A stretch of DNA of 64,000 nt from Rhizophagus sp. LPA8_4_AMF (lineage: Eukaryota; Glomeromycota; Glomeromycetes; Glomerales; Glomeraceae): positions 1 through 64,000 of the forward strand of contig JADRCO010000012.1 in the NCBI GenBank assembly GCA_021464525.1, in the 5' to 3' direction. Shown here piece after piece: positions 20,865 to 38,100 of the stretch; position 1 is the first letter of the stretch, and the number at the start of each line of letters is the position of its first letter. A program made the translations under genes and the position numbers. The notes under the pieces are model-generated. The model searched no databases, was not told where the DNA came from, and saw only the letters and a program-made list of their open reading frames with translations.

Positions 20865-22339
20865 ATGTCACCACCTTCTGGTAAATCAGAATCCGGGCTT
20901 GCTCGTTTACTAGGCTCAGGTACTTCAGGGATATTAGAATTGTTTATATTTCACCCTATTGATACTGTAGCCAAACGGTTAATGACAAACCCTAATAAAG
21001 TACGAAGTTTATCGCGTTGTTTACCATTTATTTTCCAAAAAAAAAAATTATTTTTAATTAATTGTTTTATATAGATTTTTATAACGGGAGCACCATTATC
21101 TCAAGGTTTCAACAACCTTGATACAGTCATATTCAAGGTAGCTTGAAATCTTTCTGGTAGCAATATATTTGTTATTCAACTAAATATTTTTTAACTTTAT
21201 TTCATAGAACGCCTCTTCTGCGTCCGTATTAAGAAAGTATACATCACTATTTCCCGGTTTAGGATATGCTGGAGGATATAAGGTCCTTCAACGTATTTAT
21301 AAATATGGAGGTCAACCTTATGTAAAGGATTACATTAATAGTCATCATAAAGATTCTTTTTATAAAATATTTGGCGAAAAAAGTGGCAAAACTATAATAC
21401 ATGCCACAGCCGGAAGGTAATTTATTAGTTGAAATTCTAAGTTTCTCTTTTGGTTTAAAAATCAACCTTTTCGCCCATTTACTAGTTTAATCGGTATTGG
21501 TGAAGTTGCTCTTCTTCCATTAGACGTTTTAAAAATTAAGCGTCAAACTGCTCCTGAAACTTTGAGAGGACGTAATATTTTTAAAATCTTCTGGGATGAA
21601 GGATTAGGGCTTTATAGGTAAATTTTATATATGATACACATTTTTTGCATTTGAAACTAACTATTAATTGCGAAATAAAACAGAGGTGGCCTTTGGACAG
21701 CAGCACGTAATGCTCCCGGTAGTTTTGCTCTGGTAAGTAAATTTTATAGATCTATTATTAAAAGTTGTAGGATAATAAAATATCGATCCCCGTTATCCCA
21801 AGAATAAACTTATAAGGTTGACTAGTCTATACTTATGTTAATATTTCATACCTTCCTACTCTTTCGCGCTCTTTATATTCTTACAGTTTGGAGGATCAGC
21901 TTTTGTAAAAGAATATATATTCGGATTAAAAGATTATTCCAAAGCAACATTTTTCCAAAATTTCTGTGCTTCAATTGGTGGAGCTATAGCTTCCATTTCT
22001 GTGGCTCAACCACTTGACGTAGTAAAAACTCGTATTCAAAATAGACCTTTTGATGCTCCCGAAAGCGGTGTACAAATTATCAAGAATATGATTAAACATG
22101 AAGGTAACTTGCGTGTTTATTATTTCTTTTAAATCATTATATTTACATTTATTTATAAATTTAAATTTATTATTGTTTTTACAGGTCCCACGTCTTTTAT
22201 CAAGGGTATAACACCTAAATTAATAGTAATTGGACCTAAATTAGTATTTTCATTCACTGTAGCGCAACAATTAATTCCTTTATTAGATAACTTCTTTGTA
22301 GCCCAAGGAATTATTTCTAAACCCACTCAATCCCTTTAA
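20865..22339 (+). CDS. GGC1: Mitochondrial GTP/GDP carrier (Ggc1/Yhm1 family)
   Basis: Inner-membrane carrier of the SLC25 family exchanging GTP for GDP (family knowledge from yeast Ggc1). The spliced protein follows Ggc1 closely: MSPPSGKSESGLARLLGSGT, then FHPIDTVAKRLMTN (first carrier signature PxDxxxKR), LFPGLGYAGGYKVLQRIYKY, GSLIGIGEVALLPLDVLKIK (second signature) and TAARNAPGSFALFGG. The third repeat has AQPLDVVKTRIQNRPFDAPE and the end is PKLVFSFTVAQQLIPLLDN. Stop at 22337-22339. About 300 residues, three carrier repeats, six or seven exons with introns of about 60-110 nt. No break seen. Confidence 0.93.
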
Positions 22340-22682
22340 AATTGCTTGAATGGTTGTTTTAAAAAAAGCATTTAATGAATTGAAAAATTATTTTAAAACT
22401 TTTTTTTTTTTCCTACTTCATACCAATATTTGGAAATGAAAATATAGTATAGAATAATATAATATTTTTTTTTTTTTTTGTTATGTATTAATATTGAGGA
22501 TTAAGTAAGGATAATAAAATTAATTTTTGAAAACATAAAGAATAACAACAAATTGTTCATTATTTATAAATATAATTTATAAATGGTTCTAAGCGTAACG
22601 TGACAATACTAATTTTGGCCGGAATTGTAGTTGATCGTCGTATATAGTTTGGCTTCGCACGTTTTTCTAGCGGCGACAAAAC
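22340..22682. other. Spacer between GGC1 and TAF5
   Basis: 343 bp, tandem genes. Contains the GGC1 3' UTR with two long T tracts (22395-22410, 22465-22480) and the TAF5 promoter; the 60 bp before the TAF5 start are distinctly GC-richer, as often at fungal 5' UTRs. Confidence 0.5.
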
Positions 22683-23021
22683 ATGGCAGCAAATCAACCA
22701 AATAGTAATTCACTTAACAATAAAAATCCAGAACCTCTTATATTAACTTACCTTGCTCATAAAGGATATAAACAAACCGAGGCAATGTTTAGACAGGAAT
22801 CTACAAGAAACTTTCCAATTGATCAAAATAACGATACTCTGACGCCTAATTTTTTAAGTTATTCTAATTACCCTAATTATACCAATTATTCTAATTACAC
22901 TAATATAAACCCACCAGATATATACAAACAAAGTTATTCTGCTTTAAGGACATGGATTGAAGGATCATTAGATAAGTTTAGGGTAATTTGCGGTTAATTT
23001 GTTTGTATATATATATATATA

Positions 23022-23052
<31 letters not shown>

Positions 23053-25713
23053 GTACTAATAATTATCAAAAATAGGACGAATTGCAAAGAATTCTATGGC
23101 CGATATTTGTACATTCGTATCTCGAACTTGTGTCAAGAGGATTTTCTGAGCATGGTTGGTGAGATTATTACTTGTTCTTTTTGCATCAACCACTTACCTA
23201 ATCAATTTGGATGCTTTTAGCGACGGATTTTTTTGAAACTTTTCAACTGGATCACAAAATGCACAGCAGGGAGCTCAATACAATGCGAGTGATTAAATAT
23301 TCACATCACGTACAGGAGAATGAATTTGCTAAAAATTTTCGTTCAAAGAAATATCCAATACAGATGTCTTCAATATCATATGATATTTTTTTCGATTTTT
23401 TACAAGACAATCCTCCTAATGGAAGTAGTAATAGTTTCTTATTCAGACTTGTAAATCAATCCCTTAATATTGAAGGTACGTGTTATACAGGCAATTTTAA
23501 AGAATATTATTAATTTAATTAATTTAGATGGATTTTACTGCTTATTTTTTTGACGACTACGAAATAGTTGGTACATCGCATACAGATGTTGGTATCCCTA
23601 GTTTTTCCACTCAAGAGCTTGAAGAACACAATAAACAAGAAGTTCATTTGGGACATATGCCAATGCATCCAGAGTTCCGTGAGGAAGTTGAGAAAACGTT
23701 AAGAGAACAAGATGAATTTTATCAAAGACAATTTGAGGAAGAAAATCAGATAGGGATAAATGAAGACCAGGTAATTTCTCGTATAAATAAAATCTACATA
23801 ATGTTCTTTAACTTAAAATAAAATATAAATTGTTATTAGACAAACGGAATAACGGAACCAATGTCTTCACTTTGTCAAGAGTTCTTAAATAAAGTAAAAA
23901 GGGAACAGAGTTCAGATGCTCCTGACAGGATGTCTATCCCGCTGCCTTTACAGTATGTTTTTGTTCAAATTGATTCAATAAACCTATTATAACACGACAA
24001 TGAATTTGTTTATCTGACTTGAGAGACGTTTAGCAAAGAAGCTGATGTATTAGCACAAGTCGAAACGATTAAAGACTTGAGACTACGAGTAGAACTGGGG
24101 CCATCTTCAACTCTTCCATCAGTTTGTTTTTATACATTTTTTAATACTTACGATAGGTAAATGTCATTATTTATTATATTTGACTTCGTGTGCGTGCAGG
24201 TGAGTACTGGAATATTATTGAGATAAATTAATTATCCTAATTATCTTTATAGCCTGAATTGCTTAACCATTTCTGAAGACACGTCTCTTATCGCTGGAGG
24301 TTTTTCAGATTCATACATTAAAATTTATAGTTTGAAACACGAAAAACTAAGAGGACTTCGAGGACGTATAAATCCAGCTGAAATCAATACTGGTAATACA
24401 CATTTAGATTTACTTTTTTTTTCGTATATAGAACTTACATTGGTTTTATCTTATGTATTGATTAAGTCAGCGATCTTGAAAATGCGAGAGAAAAAGTCGG
24501 CAGTGATTGTAAAAGACTTTTAGGGCATTCCGGACCTGTGTTTGGTTTGAGTTTCAGTCCTGATAATAAATATTTAATTTCATGCTCAGAAGACAGGACA
24601 GGTAAAAAAATAATTTAAATTCAGTTATTTTTTTTTTTTTAAAAAAAAAAAAAAAATCTAATTTATATTGATCTCTCACTAAATTTATTTTAAGCGCGAC
24701 TTTGGAGTTCAGACACTTATACTAATCTTGTATGTTATAGGGGCCACAATTCTCCAATATGGGATGTTGATTTTAGTCCTTTAGGTTTTTACTTCGTAAC
24801 AGCTTCACATGATAGAACTGCAAGGCTTTGGAGCTGTGATCATATTTATCCTTTAAGGATCTTTGCGGGGCATATCTCAGATGTAGACGTATGTAAAAAT
24901 GATCATTGTTCTTTGCGTTTATTCGAAAAATCCTAATTCAAACCAACTCTACTCGATTAATTAGACTGTTAAATTTCATCCCAATTCTAAATACATTGTT
25001 ACTGGCTCAAGTGATAAATCAGTTCGAATGTGGGATATTCAAGGAGGTAGATGTCTTCGATTATTCTCTGGACATACTGGAGGAATTTCTTGTATAAGTA
25101 TATCTGATGATGGACGTTTAATGGCCTCAGCAGGTATTTTGAAGTTTCAATTTCTGTACTATTGTATAAATGTTATATATAATAATCCTATATTTGTTCT
25201 CTTATAGGAGAAGATAAATCCATAATGTTGTGGGATCTTGGAAGTGGAAAGCTTCTCAAGAAAATGTTGGGACATAAATCTACTGTATATTCATTAGATT
25301 TTAGCAAAGAAAGTAGTATTTTAGTATCAGGCGGTGCAGATTGTACCGTTCGTTTATGGGACGTAAAAAAGGGTACTTCAGATAGTCCCAATGAAGATGA
25401 ACATTATATGAGCAAAATTAGAATGGATATAGATGAAAATCGCTCACATGCCTCACTAGTTAAGCAAAAACAAATAACCGAAACGAAGTTAGTAAAATTT
25501 CTTTTAATAAAATATATATATTAATAACAAAACTAATTATAATAAATTTTTTTTTTTTTTAGAGACCTTATAACAACATTACCAACAAAACAAACCCCTG
25601 TTTATAAAATTCATTTTACTAGAAGAAATTTATGTCTTGCAGCTGGTGCTTACATGCCCACCGAAGAAGAATTAACAGAATCAATGGGCAATAATGAACA
25701 AAAAAGTACTTAA
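22683..25713 (+). CDS. TAF5: TFIID subunit TAF5 (WD40)
   Basis: Scaffold subunit of TFIID (and SAGA in many fungi). The N-terminus has a LisH-like segment [20 protein letters not shown]. The TAF5 N-terminal domain follows: [20 protein letters not shown], then [15 protein letters not shown] and [20 protein letters not shown] charged linker then leads to WD40 repeats: [94 protein letters not shown] and [30 protein letters not shown] is characteristic of TAF5. Start chosen at the first Met after the GC-richer leader. The frame [13 protein letters not shown] (23528) is intronic: splicing from 23475 to about 23568 keeps the frame (NIE-VGTSHTD). About a dozen exons, stop TAA at 25711-25713. Confidence 0.93.
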
Positions 25714-26062
25714 AAAAAAAAAAGAATTTTTAATTAATCATAATCTACTTATCCAACTGTAATTCCTCAATATAATAAAAATTAAGTCCATGTAATTAAT
25801 TACGAAAGATTAGAATGTAAGCTAACTTGACACAATAGAAATCTAAAATTTAATCTTGCTAGCGACATTTTACTTTTGTACTGTTTTGATGGATTTTCAG
25901 ATGTTACATGTTTTTAAGCATAGAAATTTTAAAAACACACATGTAAAAATAGACTCTATAAATTATAATTACAATGGATATCAAGAATACTTTATACAAT
26001 AAGTATATTTTAAATAACAAATATATTAATAAAAAGGATTATTTTTTTGAAAACCTCTTAAC
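25714..26062. other. Convergent 3' spacer between TAF5 and MRD1
   Basis: 349 bp separating two stop codons on opposite strands; AT-rich, presumably both 3' UTRs. No feature otherwise. Confidence 0.5.
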
Positions 26063-29000
26063 TTATTCCTCCATATAATCATCATCATCTCGATGACTTT
26101 CCTTCCAATCTTCCATGTCAACTTTTTTCCTTTTTCTCATTCTGCCATCACCACCTTCAATATCAGCAATGTACTCCCTACCCACTTTCTCTCTTAATTC
26201 CTCAACATCTTTATCAACTTCAGCATATTCCAATATTAAATGTCTACCTAATAAATGAGTATCACGCAGATTTTCCATAACATTTCTTGCATCGCGTTTC
26301 GTTAAAAATTCTATAAAAGCGAAACCGCGTGATGTACCATCAAACTTTTTTGGTAAACGAAGTGCTTTAATTTGCCCGTAAGAACTAAATAGCTCCTTGA
26401 CTTCTTTTTTTGTTGATTCAAAAGCTAAATTTTTAACTATAATTTTTGTAGACTCTTGATTCTCATCCTCTTTACGTTTTTGTTGTATAACATCTACTCC
26501 ACGATTCGAAAATTTCAATTGTAATGCATGACCATCGAGCTCATAATTCTTTCAAAAAAAAAAAAAAATTTTAAATTAATATAGGAAAGTTGAAAAGGTG
26601 ATTTCAATTGAATATTATAATACCTGCATAACTTTCAAAGCATTCTTTGCATTTTTTATATTATCGTATTCAATAAATCCAAATCCCATGCTTAATTTTT
26701 TACCAGGATTTTTTGGATCACTTTTCATTTTTATTTTTGCAGATTTCATACCAGGTGTATTTTTAAATACATTCTTTAACCCTTCCTCTGTAGTATCAAA
26801 ACTTAAATTTTTTACAAATAGAGTAACAGTTACTTCAGAATTAACATCAATGTTATCATCATCCACATTAAGTGTTGGTTCAACAAGGTCATTAGAAGAT
26901 AAAACTTTTTTCTTTTCTTGTTTAGATGATACATCTTCTTTAGAATCATCATTTTTAAAAACGTTAACAGGTGCCATTTCTAGGTAAAGCGGAACTCCTT
27001 TAAACTTCTTATAGGCAAGATTTGTGAATGCATTTCTAGCTTCAGTTGGATGTAAAAATTCTACTACAGCAAGTGTTTGAGTCGGTGGTATTATTAACTA
27101 TATTAATGGAAGGAGTTAATCATATACTATTACATAACAAAACTACTACGTTAAAAAAACGTACCCGACCAATTTCTCCATACCATCCAAATAATTTTTG
27201 TAAATCTTCTTTGGTGGCACTGTACGAAATATTTTTTATCAAAATAACATTGTTACTTCTTTCTTTTTTTCCAAAGGATTCTAAGAATATTCCATTCTAA
27301 TTATATTAAGAAATCAATTAAATTGTGGATTCTGCAAGAAGAGACCAAGTCGACAACTATATAGAATTTGTACTAACTTCTGCAAGATATGCCTTTGTTT
27401 CTTGTATAATATGTGTTTCCGCAAGAGCGAGGCGAGCAGACATATTGTCACTTTCTGGATCCAAAATATCAGATTTTTTTATGTTAAGTCTATTTGCGAT
27501 GGATTCAGCAATCGAATCGCTCTAAAATATATTTAAGAAAGTTTTATTAACAACTTAAATAAAAATAAAAGGGAGAATAAGTAAAAAAAACATTTTACAT
27601 TCATATATAAAGTGTTCCAATTAAAGTCACTTGTGGCCTGTGATTTTAGTTTCATCTCTCTCTGCTTTTTCAAATTCCATTTACTTGGATCAGAATCACG
27701 CGATTGAGGTTTCTCTCTAGAAGGTATAATATGTAATAATCTACCCATAAAAAATTTGTTGTCAAGTTCTATAAAAGCCTTGACGGCATGTTCAGGAATA
27801 AGATAAAGGATATAAGCGAAACCTTTTTGTTTCTTAGTTTCTTTATCGATTGGCATGTGAACCTACAAATAACATTTAATAAATCAAAAATTTTTAATTT
27901 TAAACTTCCAAAATTTTATGAAATTAATACTTACTTCAGCAAGCGGACCAAACTTGACAAACTCTCTTCGTAAATCGTCTTCTGTACAAATGTAAGGTAG
28001 ATTCCTAACAAACAAACGGCCAGTTTCACCTATGGATTCTTCAGGTGGGACGTCAGTGATTTGATGATTTGAATTATTATTCGTCTCTTTGTTGGGTATT
28101 ATGTTTTCTTCATCATGATTCCTATAATTGGATTGCGTGGCTTTATTATCCTTTTTTCCTTCAACACTTTCGCTAAGTTCACTATCTTCATCATTAGATT
28201 CACTGTCAGATGAAGTATTCTCCTTATCACTATCATCATCATCATCATCATCTTCTTCTTCTTCTTCGTCATCATCATTATCATCATCTTCTTCTTCTTC
28301 GTCATCATCATCATCTTCTTCTTCTTCCTCATCTTCCTCTTTCTCTAAACCAAAATTTTTTCTCATTTTTGACTTGAGCCAATCACCATCAGACACTAGG
28401 TCTTCACTGGCCTCGTTGTTTTTTTTTATGGGCTTGGATGATAAGCTTTCCTTTTTATCACCACTTTTTTTATCCATAGTTTTATATAGTAAATCTTGAT
28501 AAAGTTCATCATCTGATTCTTCAGATTTTGCATTTTTTTTTACAGATTTGTTTTCATTTCCTATTTTAGACTTCTTCTCATGTTGTGAATCTAAAGTTGT
28601 TAAATCATCGTTTGCCCAAGTTTTAGATTTTGATCTTGGCTGCATAACTTCTAAAAATTCATGTAATTTTTCATTATTTTCATCTACAATTGAAATTTTT
28701 GACTTTGATTTCTTTTTATCTTTAGTCGCTTTAACATTGTCATCCACTAGTTTATCATCAGGTTTTTGTTGTTGATGCATCTTTTCATATCTTGAAGAAC
28801 CGGTACTGTGTGCACTCCAAGGTCTAGGGAGTGATGAATCATTCACCTATAATAGTATTAGAATTAATAACTTTAGAACCATTAAATATAAAGTAGGTTT
28901 AACGTTACTCACTCACAGGTTTAGCACGTTCAACTGTAATTCTTGAAGTGAATATGAAAGTATCATTAAAATATTTTAGTGCATCATTTGCTTCTTGTTC

Positions 29001-29303
29001 TGAGCGATAACCAATAAAGCCAAAACAACGAGATCTACCATCACTATACTCGAAAAAATTAAGAGATTAATTACATCAAATTGAAAAAAAACAGATCATT
29101 TTAATGAATTTAAATATTAACCTTGTTTTCATTATTTTTGCATCAGTTACTTGACCTTTCGAAGAAAAATGTTCCCGAAATTTATTATCGGTTAAATTTT
29201 TTGGTAAATTTTTTATTATTAGACGAGACCTATTAAATGTAAAAATTAATTTAATATTAATTAAATTTCATATAAATATATGCTAAACTAGAAATGTTTA
29301 CAT
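26063..29303 (-). CDS. MRD1: Mrd1/RBM19 pre-rRNA-binding protein with five RRMs
   Basis: Nucleolar factor for 18S rRNA processing and 40S assembly (family knowledge). Five RRM domains in order. RRM1: [20 protein letters not shown] (29229 down). RRM2: [20 protein letters not shown] (~28000). RRM3: [20 protein letters not shown] (~27250). RRM4: [19 protein letters not shown] (~26830) with [13 protein letters not shown]5: [19 protein letters not shown] (~26430) with GFAFIEF. Between RRM1 and RRM2 is a long linker with an Asp/Glu run (~28210-28350) typical of nucleolar proteins. The start codon seems split by intron 1: AT at 29303-29302, then GT..AG, then G at 29229, giving MSRLIIKNL, which matches the family's MSRxIVKNLP. 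Stop at 26063-26065. Divergent from the AFG2B-like gene. Confidence 0.93.
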
Positions 29304-29683
29304 TATCGTTTCGACGCTTTTAAAAATGAGTCGTTTTTTTTTTTTAAAAAAAAAAAAATTTTTTATAGTTGTTGATAATCGACAATCACGTGATAGAAAT
29401 TTGAATCAAGGTACAAAAACGAAATTTTTTTTCTCAATGTTCGATTAATCTTACATTTCTTTCTCATATTGTTGGAGCCAACAATTTATTTCGTTTTCAT
29501 TTTTAAGATATTAACATAAAAAAAAAAAAAAAAATTTTCGTTTTTTTGTCTCTGATATAAACTAATATAATATATTTTATAGTGAACCTCAATATAAAAA
29601 GATAAGCGCATCTTTTAATTAAGAGATCGATCGTTTATCATATGTAACCAGATCCAATTTATGTGTATAACTTCTTTAACACT
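29304..29683. promoter_or_regulatory. Shared divergent promoter of MRD1 and AFG2B-like gene
   Basis: 380 bp between two starts on opposite strands. Contains the palindrome TCACGTGA (within ACAATCACGTGATAG, about 29386-29393) and several long A/T tracts. Both genes belong to ribosome-biogenesis families, so co-regulation from one region is plausible; the site's function is inferred. Confidence 0.5.
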
Positions 29684-33339
<3,656 letters not shown>

Positions 33340-35171
33340 ACATTCAGAACGGGCAGAACCGTATCAAAAAAAAAAAAAAAATTGGTTAGATAAATGATCA
33401 GTAGATGCTTTTTTCATTTCTTTTTTTTTTTTTAACTAAATTTAATAACAATAAATTAGTACATATTAAAAAATATGATACTAATTATACTTTATATCCT
33501 TTTCACAATCCTCTTCAAACATTCTATTTATATATATTTGTGAAAACAATTTTGGAATTAAACACATTTTATATACAAAAATTTAGTCTTAATAAAACAG
33601 GGTTTAACAAACTATTTTTAAATTTTATTAATGGCAATTTAATAATTGCAACAACCAACTGAAACTAAAATGTTAAACGGTATAAATATTTTATCAATTA
33701 GTCTCGGCATCACCAAGTTATGCAGGTTGTTTAAAATGTTTCGAATTTAAACCGACGAATTATATAAATCACTTGTAAACAATTGCAATTTTGTAAATTA
33801 TCTGCGATCTTGGCGTCATTGCAAGTATCGCAAGTATAATTTTGAAATATCAAATGGCAAGCCAGGGTCTTTAATCATTCATAATAAAGTTAACTGCTAA
33901 TGTGGGGATTCGAAATCTTAACCGAATTTATCCTTCTGAAACGCTAGAAGTTTCGCATTTAGGAAACATAAAAGAAAATCACATGACATAATTTAAAAAA
34001 AAATCCCATTTTCTTATTGTATAACGATAAAAAGTACCCAACATGTGAAGAATTTTTCGATGAATTCTATCTATCGACTTTTTCACATATCAAAAGATTC
34101 TCGTATTCAAAATTAGTTTAACGGACTCATTTCAATTTCTTTCTTGACTGACGAAAATAATCAATTACGTCAAATACGTTCAATTTCATCAGTTGATCTC
34201 ATTACCGTACTTTTATAGAACAAAGGATATATCCCGGTGGTAAATTCGATTAAATTCTAGTCACGAAACATACGTTTTCATTGCTAATACAAGTTACGTT
34301 TGATGTAAAAAGAAAAAAAAAGAAACAGAAAAAAAAAATCTTGAAACCTTGAAAACAATATCGTGAAACCTTTTATCATAAAGCCCGCGTTTCAAACTAA
34401 AAATCTTTATATAGTAAGCTGTAGTGTCATCAAAGCTAACCCATTTGTTACTTCATGCTAAAAAAAAATTTTTCACTTAATCCATTATTTGCCCCAATTG
34501 GTTACTGAAAAAAAAAATATTATTTTTAAATTTAAACATGGAAAATAAATTATAATAATCAAAAAAAAAAAAAAAAATATGAAACATTATTATTATAAAA
34601 TTAAATTCAATAAGGGGAATATGATGGCTAATGTGTGCATCAGAAAAACAAATAAAATGGAACAAGGGCAAGTACTTTAAACAAAGATGCAAGTCAAAAA
34701 TGTGATATTTAAATTCCTTGTTAATATTATATATTATTATTATTATTAATTTCCCGCAGTTTAAACATAAATAGTAGTGAAAACCATTTTGGATTTCGCA
34801 AAACAATCGTGTAACATAAATGATCTACTTTATAATCGGGCGTGCATTAAGACATAATAATACTAATACAACCATGAATTTATTTATATTACCAAAATTG
34901 GCCTATAGGACAAATTTAGTTACTCGGATTATTCTTTTTTTTTTTGTTCTCTGTGTACGAAACAATTGTTAATTTTATATAAATCCAAGCTTTCCATTAT
35001 GTACATTTTTTTAAAATTAAGATTCTTTTTTTTCTTCTATTTGTTTTCTTCAGGAACGAGAGGACTGGCTTCTCTTTGTTTTTTTTCATCATTATTATTA
35101 TTTGTTTAAAGTAAATTTTTTTTTATTTTATACGATAAATTAATAATAATAAAATACAAGGCTGGACCACT
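33340..35171. other. 1.8-kb intergenic region
   Basis: AT-rich, with frames at 33405-33662 (plus) and 34477-34806 (minus) that are Phe/Ile/Asn-rich translations of A/T tracts and match no family. The stretch 33680-34340 is less AT-rich but has stops in all frames. The last few hundred bases should be the promoter and T-rich 5' UTR of the receptor-like gene. No mobile element was recognised. Confidence 0.4.
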
Positions 35172-38100
35172 ATGAACTTCTCATTAGTTTATGTTTTTCT
35201 ATCCTTTTTAATTTTAACAAACTTATCATATGTACAAACAGGTTAGTTTCTTTTTATGTTCGTTAATTTTAAAATTTTACTATCAGTTATTTCATCATTA
35301 ATCAAATAAATTTTCATTTAACAGCAAGATTTATTCGTAATGCACAAACGCTTTCATGCCTTGACTTCACATTACCATCCTCTCCTTCTTCATGTACACC
35401 TGTGACTTTGAATCCATGCCCCACGGACAGATTTTCTAATTTTTCAGATTCATTAAAATGGAATTTTATTCCTTTAAATACTTCTTTGCCATTAACCGAT
35501 AATTCTACTATTATGATCGAAACAAATGATAATCAATTATGTTTGAGTACTTTTTCGTCAAATAATGTAGAAGCTTGTCCTTGTGATAATGGAAATGCTC
35601 AAAAGTGGATTTTAACTGACGATAAAATTTTAAGTGTTGCTAAACCTAAACAATGTTTAAGTCAACTAGGAGGTGAAGTTAACGTAGGAATTTGTCAAGA
35701 TAATGGAGGTCCAACCTCTTGGAATCATTATCACGTTGCTCCAAGTAAGTTTTTTCCTACTATTACTATTGTGATTTATGTAGATCACGTTACTGACGTA
35801 TCCTAAACTATTTTTTTTAAGACGCGGTAAACTTATATCTTAAGTCAGGATTTGTTGGTGACCCACAACAACTTTTTATAAATGATTATAATTCGAAATT
35901 TCTTCCGAAAGAAATTTTTTCCTCCCCATTCTCCCTTGAAATTCCACCTGGATTCGAATTTATTATTGATAGTGGAAACAATAATATTAAAACATTCGAT
36001 TCCGATGTTTCACAAATGTCACCTATCAATTCCCTTATTTCAATAATTTCCGTCAGATTAAAGCCCGGGATGATTATTTACGAACATCCTGCTTATTTTA
36101 GCGCGAGCAAATTTATGAAAGTTGGTTTTCAAAACTCCTCAAGTTCAATTATTGGTTCGGTTTTAATTCCTGAAGGTTTACGTGGAGTTATTTGGTCAAA
36201 TCCAAATTTCACTGGTGATAATCTCGGTTTGTTTGAATCTATAGCTAATTTCACTGGTGTCTCAGTAGCAACAAAACAAGACTTTGCCGCTAGTTTAGAA
36301 ATCTCTGCAAGTAAGTAACATATTTATAAATAAAAAATATTTTTTATTTATTTTATTAAAAATTATTATTATTATTTCAGCTAAATGCAATAACGAATGT
36401 GGGTCTGGTGGATTTTGCTCAGATGATGGTACTTGTATATGCAAACAAGGCTTTACTGGAGAAAGATGTGAACAGTGTTTACCTGAACTCTTTGGGCCAA
36501 CATGTCAACAACAATGCCAATGCACAACGGTTCTTAATAAAAATAAGTGTGATGATTCAATAACAGGATCTGGTGAATGCAGATGTAATGATGGATTTAC
36601 TGGTGAAAATTGCGATGCATGTGCTCCCGGTTTTACTAAAATTGGCAATACGTGTGAAAGTACGTTATTTTTAACAATTTGTATTTAAAATACGATCCAT
36701 ATTTACTCTTCATTTATAAATTATAGTATGCGATTGTGGTAGTGGTATATGCGACGAACAAAAGAATTGTATATGTAATGCCGGTTTTACTCTGGATCTA
36801 AAACAAAGATGCACTGAATGTAAAGATGGTTATTTCAAATCTGATACCGAATGCAAGCCATGCACTCAGGGTTGTAAGTTTTGTAATGAAAGTGACAAAT
36901 GTAGTGAATGTCTATCAGGTTTTCAAGTTGATGGTAACGGCAAATGCTTTCTTCCAACTCAAGACCCAAATCTACCACCACCAACCGCATGTACCGATCC
37001 ATCTTGTGGAACATGCTCTGGATTAGATCCTCAAATTTGTTTAGAATGTACATCTCCAACGTTTTATTTTGAGGGTTCTTGTGTTCTTACTACACCTAGT
37101 GGTAATTGTATAGTAAAAACAAATCAAAGTCTTGTTCTTGATAATACTCAACGAATTTGTAAACCTTGTCCAAGTACTTGCACAGGTTGCACTGTTCCAA
37201 ATTCCAATCAAACAAGTACTGTTGATGGTATTAATGATATGAAATGTACACAATGTATACCGGGATATTTCCTTTATAATGACAACTGTGTTAAAGATTG
37301 CCCCGCAGGAAAATTTGGCAATACTATCAATAACTCTTGTGAAGGTATTTTGAATTCAATGATATAATTACTATCCGCACTCATAATTGTACTTAAAAAA
37401 ATTTTTATTTCTATACAGATTGCGACTTAAGTTGTGACAGTTGTAAAGGTCCTGGAAAAAATGATTGTATTAAATGTCCAAAAGGTTCCTTTAATTTCAA
37501 TGGAGTATGTTCACTCAAATCATGTTCTTTAGAATTCGCAAATATTGACAGTACTTGTATAAAGTGCCACGCAGATTGTTCAGAATGTTCTGGCCCAGGA
37601 ATTAATCAATGTACAAAATGTTCACCTAATCGTCCAATTTTAACAAAAGATGGCCAATGTGTAGAAGTTTGTCCGAAGGGAACCTATGCTGATGAAAATA
37701 ACAATTGCCAAAAATGTAATGAAGATTGTTCTTCATGTGTAGGACCAAATAATGATCAATGTCTTGGATGCAATGATCAAACAAAAGTTTTACTTGGTGG
37801 CACTTGTAGCGGATCATGTCCAACTGGGAGTGAGCTAGTCAAGGTTGAAAAACTCTGTCAAAGTTTGAACGGTGAGGATATTATTCCACCTGGAGAAATA
37901 ATTAAAGAAGAAAAACAGACAAACGTCCCCATAAAACTTCAATGGTGGCATATTCTTATAATTGCAGCTGGTTCGCTCTTATTGTTGATCTTAGTTGCTC
38001 TGTTGATAAGATGTATTGCTGTAAAAAGAAGAAAGATGAAAACTAAAGAATTTAGTGATCAGATTGATGAAAACGCGGTTGCACAAAACCTAAAGAATAT

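Noticed and set aside
22999-23220. Phe-rich frame after a T tract
   Set aside because: It is the T-tract-containing intron of TAF5 read through.
23528-23567. [13 protein letters not shown] as a TAF5 exon start
   Set aside because: Using it breaks the frame from the preceding exon; splicing to TTGGTACATCG restores a family-like continuation, so this stretch is intronic.
28128-28499. Poly-Ser open frame on the plus strand and a poly-Met/Lys frame on the minus strand
   Set aside because: Both are other-frame translations of the Asp/Glu-coding GAT/GAA run inside MRD1.
34477-34806. 109-codon minus-strand frame
   Set aside because: Composition is that of translated A/T tracts (Phe, Ile, Asn, Tyr) with no motif, start context or splice partner.
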